In this document: piece after piece, positions 1-5,826 of the stretch
Layout: each line of letters opens with the position of its first letter
Position numbering within the stretch: the stretch's first letter is position 1
NCBI GenBank assembly: GCA_002085205.1
Contig: NATF01000102.1
Span: forward strand, 1-6,589
Direction: 5' to 3'
Length of the DNA stretch: 6,589 nt
DNA from: Candidatus Cloacimonas sp. 4484_275
GTDB lineage: Bacteria > Cloacimonadota > Cloacimonadia > Cloacimonadales > TCS61
The notes under the pieces: model-generated
Told to the model about the DNA's origin: nothing
Database searches by the model: none
What the model saw: only the letters and a program-made list of their open reading frames with translations
Program-made: the position numbers and the translations under genes

Positions 1-605
1 TTTCTGGTATCTTTGCCGTTAATAAGAAATTCAAAATCGTCGAGATGCGGACCTATCAATGTTCGTTGCGTCACAATTTCCTGTTCTTCGATTTCCCGCA
101 AATAATCTCGGAAATCCGATTTTAAATCATTCGTTCGGGAAATCGGAAAAGAATATTTGTATCTCACATCGAGTCGTTCCCGCCCTCCGGCGATAACATT
201 ATACAATTCAGTTAGTTCCGGCACGAATTTATGCAAATAATTTAATCGCTGTTCGATTATGGAAACACTCGCTTCAATAAATTGTTCATCCCAAATTTTT
301 TTTTCTTCCCGATCAAATTTGTTTTTTAGAAGTGCGTTTCTTTGTTTCAGAACTTCCAAAAAATGTGTATTTCCGGAATAGTTAAATTCCGCTTCCAAAC
401 GAAAAAATGCTTTTGAGAAATTTATCAGTTCCTGATCTCTGCCGGTTCTGAATGATTTCCCAAAAGCAAAAAACGAGATTGCTTCCAACAGATTGGTCTT
501 TCCCAACCCGTTTTTACCGAAAATCAAAGCTCCTTCGGGTTGAAAATTTAATTCCAGATTCTCAAAATTTCTAAAATTTATCGCTTTTAATCTTAAAATT
601 TCCAA
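1..605 (-). CDS. recF: RecF, DNA replication/repair ATPase, N-terminal part (runs off the left edge)
   Basis: RecF is an SMC-like ATPase that binds gapped DNA and helps RecO and RecR load RecA. I translated the minus strand by hand: 201 codons are visible. The N-terminus (ILRLKAINFRNFENLELNF) is the usual RecF first strand. Walker A is GKNGLGKT at residues 30-37, followed by NLLEAI. A LKQRNALLK helix is at 87-95 and the RecF GPHLDD motif is at 185-190. The ABC signature and Walker B lie beyond the window edge. The only plausible start is TTG at 605-603: the dnaN stop TAG (608-606) is the preceding in-frame codon and no ATG lies near the conserved N-terminus. No Shine-Dalgarno sequence is visible, so translation is probably coupled to dnaN. 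Odd: compared from memory with the B. subtilis and E. coli proteins, about 70 residues are missing between residue ~78 and the LKQRN helix, including the conserved RecF segment PEDL..KGSP..RR.FLD. Identity is sure; function of this copy is not. Confidence 0.93.
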   Translation of the reverse strand, partial: MEILRLKAINFRNFENLELNFQPEGALIFGKNGLGKTNLLEAISFFAFGKSFRTGRDQELINFSKAFFRLEAEFNYSGNTHFLEVLKQRNALLKNKFDREEKKIWDEQFIEASVSIIEQRLNYLHKFVPELTELYNVIAGGRERLDVRYKYSFPISRTNDLKSDFRDYLREIEEQEIVTQRTLIGPHLDDFEFLINGKDTR

Positions 606-1724
606 CTATGCTAACCGCAACGGCATCAAAAGAAAACGCGCTTCGTAATTTTCATATTTTTCCGTATTGAAAAAGAGAGCCGGTTCGTTTGCTTGACCCA
701 TGCGAATCTCGACTTCTTCGGAATCAATAACATTCAAAATCGAAAGCAAATAGCGATAATTGAAAGCAATTACCAAATTTTCCCCGGAATATTTATATTC
801 CTCGATTTGTTCATTTGCTTCGCCCTCTTCCCGCTTTTCGGAATGGACGGAAAACGATTCTTCCGTAATATCGAATTTCACCTTTAAAGTTTCTTCCGAA
901 GCCAGAAGCGAAACTCGCTTCACAACATCACGCAACAAATTCCGATTAATTATCAAAATGTTATTGTTATTAACGGGAATTGCCTTTTCGTAATTCGGAT
1001 AATTTCCCTCGATTATGTGAGTGAAAACAGTATAATTTCCGTAGGCAAACATCACTCGATTCGATTCGATGAGAACGGAAACTTTGGGAATATCTTCCAC
1101 AATTACTTTGTCTAAAAAGTTCAAACTCTTAGTAGGAATTACCTTTTCTTTTTGTTCGGGAATTTCATGTTTTTCAAAAAGCTTAAATTCGGCAATTTTT
1201 TTCCCGTCGGTGGCTACCATCATTTGATAATCCGCATTCATTTTCCAATTTATACCGGTAAATATCGGTCTGTTAATTTCGGAGGAAACGGCAAACGAAG
1301 TTTTTTCAATCATTTTTTTGAACATTTGCGCATCAACTTCAATCGTATCCTGCAAATCTTTTTGCGGAATGAGAGGAAATTGGCTTACTTCCGCGCAATG
1401 CAAAGAGAATTTGGAATTTTTGCAAAGAATTTTGAAATTTTCCTCATCGTCAAACATATGAACAATGGTATTGGGAAGAGAATTGATAATTTCGTTAAAG
1501 TTTTTGGCGGAAACGACAACTTTCCCCGATTCGGAAATATTGGCTTCAAATTCCGCAACCACGGTTATCTCCAAATCGGTTGCCGTAAATTTGACGGTAT
1601 TTGTAGTTTCTTCCGCTTCGATTAAATAATTAGTGAGAATCGGCATTGTGTTTTTCCCGGGAACAATATTATAAATGTGCTGAATTTTTTTGAGCAAATC
1701 TTCTTTTTCTATCGAGAATTTCAT
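606..1724 (-). CDS. dnaN: DNA polymerase III beta subunit (sliding clamp)
   Basis: This gene encodes the ring-shaped homodimeric clamp that encircles DNA and tethers the replicative polymerase and repair proteins. The product is 372 aa, the normal family length, with no sign of an internal gap. Three similar clamp domains of about 120 residues can be followed: MKFSIEKEDLLKKIQ opens domain 1; VDAQMFKKMIEKTSFAVS (from about residue 130) opens domain 2 with its NRPIFTGI strand; INRNLLRDVVKRVSLLA (from about 260) opens domain 3. The C-terminus LLMPLRLA matches the clamp ending MPxRL, which forms part of the pocket for clamp-binding peptides; here one extra alanine follows. The start ATG is supported by a GAGGA ribosome site 4 bases upstream (1733-1729). 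It abuts recF, and a HU gene closed by a terminator lies upstream. Confidence 0.97.
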   Translation of the reverse strand: MKFSIEKEDLLKKIQHIYNIVPGKNTMPILTNYLIEAEETTNTVKFTATDLEITVVAEFEANISESGKVVVSAKNFNEIINSLPNTIVHMFDDEENFKILCKNSKFSLHCAEVSQFPLIPQKDLQDTIEVDAQMFKKMIEKTSFAVSSEINRPIFTGINWKMNADYQMMVATDGKKIAEFKLFEKHEIPEQKEKVIPTKSLNFLDKVIVEDIPKVSVLIESNRVMFAYGNYTVFTHIIEGNYPNYEKAIPVNNNNILIINRNLLRDVVKRVSLLASEETLKVKFDITEESFSVHSEKREEGEANEQIEEYKYSGENLVIAFNYRYLLSILNVIDSEEVEIRMGQANEPALFFNTEKYENYEARFLLMPLRLA

Positions 1725-1759
1725 AATTTCCTCTTCTTATTTATTATTTATTTTCCTTA

Positions 1760-1785
1760 ATTATTTTTTATAAATTAGCTGTCAA
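1760..1785 (-). promoter_or_regulatory. Probable dnaN-recF promoter
   Basis: A perfect -35 hexamer TTGACA lies at 1785-1780 on the minus strand, between the HU terminator and dnaN. The best -10 match is AATAAT at 1765-1760, but the 14-base spacer is short for a sigma-70 type promoter; TAATTA two bases further gives a 16-base spacer with a poorer match. The -35 box is seen directly; the -10 assignment is uncertain. Position fits a transcript starting about 30 bases before the dnaN start codon. Confidence 0.4.
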
Positions 1786-1830
1786 ATAAATAATTTGAGC
1801 CGACCGAAAAAGATTGTCTATTACTTCATA

Positions 1831-1864
1831 AAAAAAGAAAAGCAAGAGCGAACTCTTGCTTTTT
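1831..1864 (-). terminator. Intrinsic terminator of the HU gene
   Basis: On the minus strand a perfect 12-bp stem (GAAAAGCAAGAG pairing with CTCTTGCTTTTC, 1864-1853 with 1848-1837) encloses a UUCG tetraloop (1852-1849). Six Ts follow directly (1836-1831). It begins 19 bases after the HU stop codon and before the dnaN promoter signal, so HU and dnaN are probably separate transcripts. The stem can extend into the A/T tracts on both sides. On the plus strand it would also end in TTTT, but no plus-strand gene precedes it. Confidence 0.9.
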
Positions 1865-1883
1865 CTTTTAAAAAACGCTGCGA

Positions 1884-2156
1884 TTATTTTACTGCGTCTT
1901 TCAGCTTTTTGCCTGCTTTGAATACAGGAACTTGACGAGCGGCAATATTGATTTTTTCTTTCGTTCGAGGATTGACACCAACTCTTGCGTTTCTTTTAGC
2001 AACTTTGAAAGTTCCAAAACCAACTAATGAAACCTTGTCCCCTTTTTCCAGAGCGAGTGTAATTCCATCGATTACTGCGTTAAGAGCTAAATTTGCTGCT
2101 TTTTTCGTGATTCCTGCATCTGCTGCAATCTTATCAACTAATTCTTGTCTGTTCAT
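1884..2156 (-). CDS. hup: HU-family DNA-binding (nucleoid) protein
   Basis: This encodes a small histone-like protein that binds and bends DNA as a dimer and helps compact the nucleoid. The 90-aa product has the standard HU length. It shows the family order: MNRQELVDKIAADAGITKK helix-turn-helix dimer region; then GDKVSLVGFGTFKVAKRNAR, the beta strand with the GFGTF signature (about residues 39-58); then the DNA-contacting arm with VNPRT (about 61-65), where proline 63 is the DNA-intercalating position; and the C-terminal VPVFKAGKKLKDAV. The start is supported by a strong AGGAGG site 5 bases upstream (2167-2162). A strong terminator follows. HU and IHF cannot always be separated by eye, but the sequence reads as a homodimeric HU. 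Confidence 0.97.
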   Translation of the reverse strand: MNRQELVDKIAADAGITKKAANLALNAVIDGITLALEKGDKVSLVGFGTFKVAKRNARVGVNPRTKEKINIAARQVPVFKAGKKLKDAVK

Positions 2157-2192
2157 GCTTCCCTCCTTTTTTTATTCCCTTTTGGTGGTTGT

Positions 2193-2221
2193 TTATTAAA
2201 ATTTTCCCAAAATCTTGTCAA
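2193..2221 (-). promoter_or_regulatory. Probable HU gene promoter
   Basis: On the minus strand there is a perfect TTGACA at 2221-2216, a 17-base spacer, and TAATAA at 2198-2193 as a weak -10 box. The transcript would start about 30 bases before the AUG. The same TTGACA hexamer occurs in front of dnaN, which supports both calls. Confidence 0.5.
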
Positions 2222-2309
2222 CTAAAAAATTGCTGAAACGACGATTTTATCAATATTCTTGAGATTTTTTCTCTTCTTCGCACAATTGGATAAAATATTA
2301 AATGTTTTG

Positions 2310-2334
2310 TAACTTCTTAATATTATTGAAGTTA
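2310..2334. repeat. Inverted repeat, 7-base arms
   Basis: TAACTTC (2310-2316) is mirrored by GAAGTTA (2328-2334) across an 11-base AT spacer. The 25-base dyad has the form of a binding site for a dimeric regulator. It lies between the HU promoter and the protease gene. No known operator is recognised; chance is possible in such AT-rich DNA. Confidence 0.35.
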
Positions 2335-2381
2335 TGTTTATTTTTCTTAAAATTCGTTATTTGCCCTTGCTACCGTAACTA

Positions 2382-2407
2382 ATTGATTTTTATGAAAAAA
2401 AATCAAT
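2382..2407. repeat. Inverted repeat / possible hairpin, 10-base arms
   Basis: ATTGATTTTT (2382-2391) pairs perfectly with AAAAATCAAT (2398-2407) across a 6-base loop. It sits 80 bases before the protease start codon. It is not followed by a T tract on the plus strand, so it does not look like a plus-strand terminator. It could be an operator or a structure in the 5' leader; no function is assigned. Confidence 0.4.
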
Positions 2408-2486
2408 CTCCCTAAAAAAATTTCCGGATTACTTGATTCAAAACTTGGAACAACTATTGCTTTCTCTTTTCTAAAACGGAGGAAAT

Positions 2487-2873
2487 ATGAAAAAAATATT
2501 TTTACTGGTGTTCACGGTTGCAATCTCAGTTTCTCTCTTTGCCACCGAGATAACATTTCGACACACTTTTTCGGAACCAATAATAAAACAATTGAATCAA
2601 TTTCAAAAAATCGAATTCGAAAACACGGTTCAACAAGGAAAAATCGGCGAGCCTTCACTTCCTTATTTGGGAATCAAACTTTTGTTGCCGGAAGGAGAAA
2701 GTGCGGTAAAAATAGAAGTTAACGGAAAAAACAATGTTTCTATTAAAGGAGAATATACATTATTTCCGACTCAGCCCAATCAAAAACTTTCCGATTCGAC
2801 GATAAAGAAGTTTGCACAACCAAATCCGCAAATTTATTCTAAAAATGCAATTTACCCGCAAAATGAATATTGA
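2487..2873 (+). CDS. N-terminal fragment: signal peptide and propeptide of a C25-type protease
   Basis: The 128-aa product starts with a clear export signal: MKK, a hydrophobic core (IFLLVFTVAISVSLFA) and a likely cleavage after SLFA near residue 19-20. After that comes the gingipain-propeptide style of these secreted proteases, with an IGEPSLPYLGIKLLLPEG stretch around residues 55-72 (the family pattern is G.P.LPY....LP.G) and IKKFAQPNPQIYSKNAIYP near the end. The frame then stops at TGA 2871-2873, in the middle of what should be the propeptide. The ribosome site GGAGGA (2478-2483) is strong, so this part is surely translated if transcribed. As it stands it would be exported without a catalytic domain. 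Confidence 0.8.
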   Translation: MKKIFLLVFTVAISVSLFATEITFRHTFSEPIIKQLNQFQKIEFENTVQQGKIGEPSLPYLGIKLLLPEGESAVKIEVNGKNNVSIKGEYTLFPTQPNQKLSDSTIKKFAQPNPQIYSKNAIYPQNEY

Positions 2874-4146
2874 AATCACGATTCAAACGGAGCCAAGCAG
2901 CAAAGCTCAAGAAGCGCTAAAGTTCTTGCACAATTCACAATCTATTGTCAACTTTGTTACGAACAATGTGAACAATCCGGAAATGCTCAGTGACTATAAT
3001 CTTCCCGACTCAAGAGATGAAGAAATAGATTATCTGATAATTGCCGCTCAAGAAAAAGTCGATTTATGGGAAAATCTGGCAGATATTTATCGTTACCGAG
3101 GATTTAGAGTACAGATTGAAACAATAGAAAATATTCAGTCAACTCAAACGGGAAATGATCTGCAAGAAAAGATTAGAAATTTCCTTATTGATAAATTTAC
3201 CGTAAACAGCATTAGATTTGTTTTGCTGGCGGGAGATGAAGATGTGATTCCTCATCGCGGAATGTTCGGTGATGTAAATAACGGCGGAACCGTTGATTAT
3301 GATATTCCTTCCGACATTTATTATTGTGCGCTCGACGGAAATTGGAATGCAGACGGCGATAACCGTTGGGGAGAACCGGCAGAAGCCGATCTTGCCCCCG
3401 AATTTGCTTTGGGAAGGTTTTGTTATAATAACGATACGGAAATCAATAATTTCATTAACAAAGTAGATTACTATCTAAACAATCCGGTTTCAGATGAATT
3501 GCTCAGCTCTCTTTTTGTGGGAGAATATCTTTGGGAAGGTCCCACTTGGGGCGGAGATTACATGGATGAAATGATCGGAGGTTCTTCCACGAACGGTCAT
3601 GAAACCGTCGGAGTTCCGACAAGTTGGAATATTTCCACTCTTTACGAGAGAGACGGGAATTGGACTGACACCGACATCATGAATGCCATCAGCGCCGGTC
3701 CGAATTTGATAAATCATTTGGGACATTCCAATAATGACTACAACATGAAATTATATTCCTATCAGGTAACCGACGGAAACATAACCAATAACGGTCAAAA
3801 TCACGGTTTTCCGATAATTTTTACGCAAGGATGTTATGCGGGAGCGTTTGATACGGAAGATTGCATAACGGAAAAATATACTTCCATTGCTCATGCGGCT
3901 GTCAGCATGATTTCTCATTCCAGATACGGTTGGGGACAACAAGGTTCGACGAACGGAGCTTCTCAATTTTTCCATCGAGAATACATAGATGCACTTTTCG
4001 GAGAAAACATTTTCGATCTCGGTTATGCTTTAAATGATGCCAAAATTGACGCCATTCCGTTTATGTCTTATGAAAACACGGTTTATTATTGGGTGGATTA
4101 CGAAACAAATTTAATCGGAGATCCGGCTCTTTCCGTTTGGACATGA
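2863..4146 (+). CDS. Central fragment: peptidase C25 (gingipain-like) catalytic domain
   Basis: Counting from ATG 2863 the product is 427 aa. It begins with the end of the propeptide (TEPSSKAQEALKFL, residues 9-22). The catalytic fold follows: YLIIAAQEK (57-65), the RYRGFRVQIETIENI strand (77-91), the LLAGDEDVIPHR strand and turn (121-132), SDIYYCALDGNW with nearby acidic residues that may bind calcium (150-161), and FALGRF (181-186). The likely catalytic pair is His288 in NHLGHSNNDY and Cys324 in TQGCYAGAFD, 36 residues apart, close to the spacing in RgpB. The domain closes with NLIGDPALSVWT. So the active site is intact. ATG 2863 overlaps the preceding frame's stop by 11 bases and has no Shine-Dalgarno site; an upstream ATG at 2812 in the same frame adds 17 residues without family resemblance. 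Alone it would lack an export signal. Confidence 0.82.
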   Translation: MNIEITIQTEPSSKAQEALKFLHNSQSIVNFVTNNVNNPEMLSDYNLPDSRDEEIDYLIIAAQEKVDLWENLADIYRYRGFRVQIETIENIQSTQTGNDLQEKIRNFLIDKFTVNSIRFVLLAGDEDVIPHRGMFGDVNNGGTVDYDIPSDIYYCALDGNWNADGDNRWGEPAEADLAPEFALGRFCYNNDTEINNFINKVDYYLNNPVSDELLSSLFVGEYLWEGPTWGGDYMDEMIGGSSTNGHETVGVPTSWNISTLYERDGNWTDTDIMNAISAGPNLINHLGHSNNDYNMKLYSYQVTDGNITNNGQNHGFPIIFTQGCYAGAFDTEDCITEKYTSIAHAAVSMISHSRYGWGQQGSTNGASQFFHREYIDALFGENIFDLGYALNDAKIDAIPFMSYENTVYYWVDYETNLIGDPALSVWT

Positions 4147-5822
4147 TATATTTTGATTCTCCCGTTCAGGAAACGGGAAATCTCACAATAGTCGCATCAA
4201 AAGCAAATTATTATACTTTTAGCGGAAACATTGCCGTTGTTCCGACTCAAGGTGCATTTGTCATTTGTCAAAATGCTCAATTCGAGGAATTCGGAGATTT
4301 TCTCGATAATTCCATCCAATCGTTGGATTCCGTCAATGTAAGCGTTACATTGGAAAATATCGGTATGGAAAGTACGGAAAATGAAATTTCCGCTATTTTA
4401 TCTTGTGACCACGAATTTGTTCAAATTATCAATAATGAAATTTCCGCTTCTCCTTTGGAAGCAACCGCCAGCGTTACTCTGGAAAACGCTTTTCAAATTA
4501 AACTTCTTGCCGGAATTGTCGAGCCGACTTCCATTCCGTTTATCTTAACGGTAAATTCCGGTTCTTCGAGCTGGCAAAGTTCTTTTTCGCTTTCGGTTAA
4601 TGCTCCGGAGATAGAATATGTTTCATACACGATGCTTGTTACTTCCGGCGACGACCAAGTTTTGGAACCCGGAGAAAGCGCGGAATTATTTTTTACCTAC
4701 CATAATTCCGGAAACGGTTATTCTTATGAACTTTCGACAACTGCTTTCAGTTACGACCCCTACGTTTCGATAACCGGCAATGATGTTATCGATTCGGTTA
4801 ATCCGGATCAATATGCCGTGACAAGCGAACCTTTTATCTTGGAAGTTTCCGCTTCCTGTCCGCAACAATATTCGTTTCAGTTGGAAACGCTGATTTATGA
4901 CATTTTGGGAAGCAATATTATGTCATCAATCCAGATTCCGATAGGAACGGTTGTGGAAGATTTCGAAGACGGTCTCGGCAATTGGACTCACGCCTCCCTT
5001 TCGGGCGGTTTTGTGGACGAATGGCATTTGGAAACTTCCCGAAATCATACGGAAGGCGGAAATTACAGCGTGAAATGCGGCGGCGTGGGAAACTCCGATT
5101 ACAGTAACAGCAATCATTCCGGCTTAACTTCACCTGCTTTCGTGCTTCCTCCGGCGGCTTATGTAACTTTCTATCATTGGATGGATGCGGAAACAAACAG
5201 TTCCACGCAGGCTTGGGACGGCGGCATTATCGAAATTTCCGTAAACGGCGGCGAGTTTCAACAAATCGAACCGGTCGGCGGTTATCCTTACACAATTATG
5301 TCCAATGACGAATCGCCGTTTGCACCCGGAACGGAAGTGTTTTCGGGAAATATTAACTGGGAAGAAGTCGAACTTGATCTTTCCGCTTTTTCCGGTACGG
5401 TACAACTCCGATTTGTTTTCGGCTCGGACGGTTATGTGACGGAAGAAGGCTGGTATATTGACGATTTTGCCGTTCACAGCTACACTTCCGCCGAAAATAA
5501 CACCATTTCCGAAAAAGATATTGTCTTGGAGCAAAATTATCCGAATCCCTTTAATCCGCAAATTTTCGCAGGTAGAAACGGAAATGCAAGCACCAAAATC
5601 GCTTTCCAGCTTCCGCAAAAATCCGGCGTGAAACTTTCCATTTATAATATTAGAGGACAACAGGTTAAAACTCTTGTAAACGAAGAAAAAGAAAAGGGAA
5701 AATATTTTGTTTCTTGGGACGGAAAAGACGAATATAACAGACCGGTTGCCAGCGGAGTTTATTTCTATAAATTACAGGTCGATCGGTTCACTTCCGTGAA
5801 AAAAATGATCGTAATGAAATAA
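4143..5822 (+). CDS. C-terminal fragment: beta-sandwich repeats, MAM-like domain and type IX-like sorting domain
   Basis: Counting from ATG 4143 the product is 559 aa. Residues 3-35 finish an Ig-like domain (FDSPVQETGNLTIVASKANY). Two CARDB/Ig-like beta-sandwiches follow (about 45-165 and 165-270; GDDQVLEPGESAELFF is typical). Residues 271-447 form a MAM-like/jelly-roll domain, from VEDFEDGLGNW to EGWYIDDFAVHSY, of the kind found after secreted metallo- and C25 proteases. Residues 465-559 are a C-terminal sorting domain: NYPNPFNP, then GVKLSIYNIRGQQVKTL, then SGVYFYKL and a basic end. In FCB bacteria such domains direct export through the type IX system; whether this organism has that system cannot be seen here. 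ATG 4143 overlaps the previous stop as ATGA without a Shine-Dalgarno site; another in-frame ATG at 4089 lies inside the catalytic-domain frame. Confidence 0.8.
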   Translation: MIYFDSPVQETGNLTIVASKANYYTFSGNIAVVPTQGAFVICQNAQFEEFGDFLDNSIQSLDSVNVSVTLENIGMESTENEISAILSCDHEFVQIINNEISASPLEATASVTLENAFQIKLLAGIVEPTSIPFILTVNSGSSSWQSSFSLSVNAPEIEYVSYTMLVTSGDDQVLEPGESAELFFTYHNSGNGYSYELSTTAFSYDPYVSITGNDVIDSVNPDQYAVTSEPFILEVSASCPQQYSFQLETLIYDILGSNIMSSIQIPIGTVVEDFEDGLGNWTHASLSGGFVDEWHLETSRNHTEGGNYSVKCGGVGNSDYSNSNHSGLTSPAFVLPPAAYVTFYHWMDAETNSSTQAWDGGIIEISVNGGEFQQIEPVGGYPYTIMSNDESPFAPGTEVFSGNINWEEVELDLSAFSGTVQLRFVFGSDGYVTEEGWYIDDFAVHSYTSAENNTISEKDIVLEQNYPNPFNPQIFAGRNGNASTKIAFQLPQKSGVKLSIYNIRGQQVKTLVNEEKEKGKYFVSWDGKDEYNRPVASGVYFYKLQVDRFTSVKKMIVMK

Positions 5823-5826
5823 ATAT

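Larger units (their letters stand above)
2157..2486. other. 330-base divergent intergenic region
   Basis: No gene is visible in this very AT-rich stretch on either strand. It holds the HU ribosome site and promoter on the minus strand and, at its right end, the strong ribosome site of the protease gene (GGAGGA at 2478-2483, ahead of ATG 2487). Two perfect inverted repeats lie in between (2310-2334 and 2382-2407). I cannot assign a convincing promoter for the plus-strand gene. No DnaA-box cluster, tRNA or open frame with family resemblance was found. Confidence 0.6.
2487..5822 (+). pseudogene. Interrupted gingipain-like (C25) secreted protease gene, three frames with two internal gaps
   Basis: Read as a unit, the three overlapping open frames give the layout of one large exported C25 protease: signal peptide, propeptide, catalytic domain, beta-sandwich repeats, MAM-like domain, sorting domain. 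The frame changes at about 2863-2873 and returns at about 4143-4146. Each change also coincides with an apparent loss of protein: from memory of the family, about 40 residues between IYPQNEY and IEITIQTEPSS, and about 50 residues between DPALSVWT and FDSPVQETG. That is better explained by two deletions of non-multiple-of-three length than by single-base errors. The remaining frames are otherwise open and well conserved, so the damage is recent, or it is an assembly fault, or the parts are translated by coupling. I favour a broken gene or artefact. Confidence 0.7.

Noticed and set aside
1152..1625. Long plus-strand open frame (157 codons)
   Set aside because: It lies entirely antisense to dnaN, and its low-complexity F/N/R-rich product resembles no family. 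It is a shadow of the clamp gene.
2157..2486. Replication origin near dnaN
   Set aside because: The region is AT-rich, but I see no cluster of TTATCCACA-like DnaA boxes. The single TTATACAAA at 5840 is isolated and outside it.
4128..4165. Programmed -1 ribosomal frameshift joining the catalytic and C-terminal parts
   Set aside because: There is no X XXY YYZ slippery heptamer, and frameshifting would not restore the roughly 50 residues that seem to be missing at this point.
5130..5660. Minus-strand open frame of 176 codons
   Set aside because: It is antisense to the MAM-like and sorting domains of the protease gene, has no ribosome site and no family resemblance. The higher G+C of this stretch explains the long open frame.
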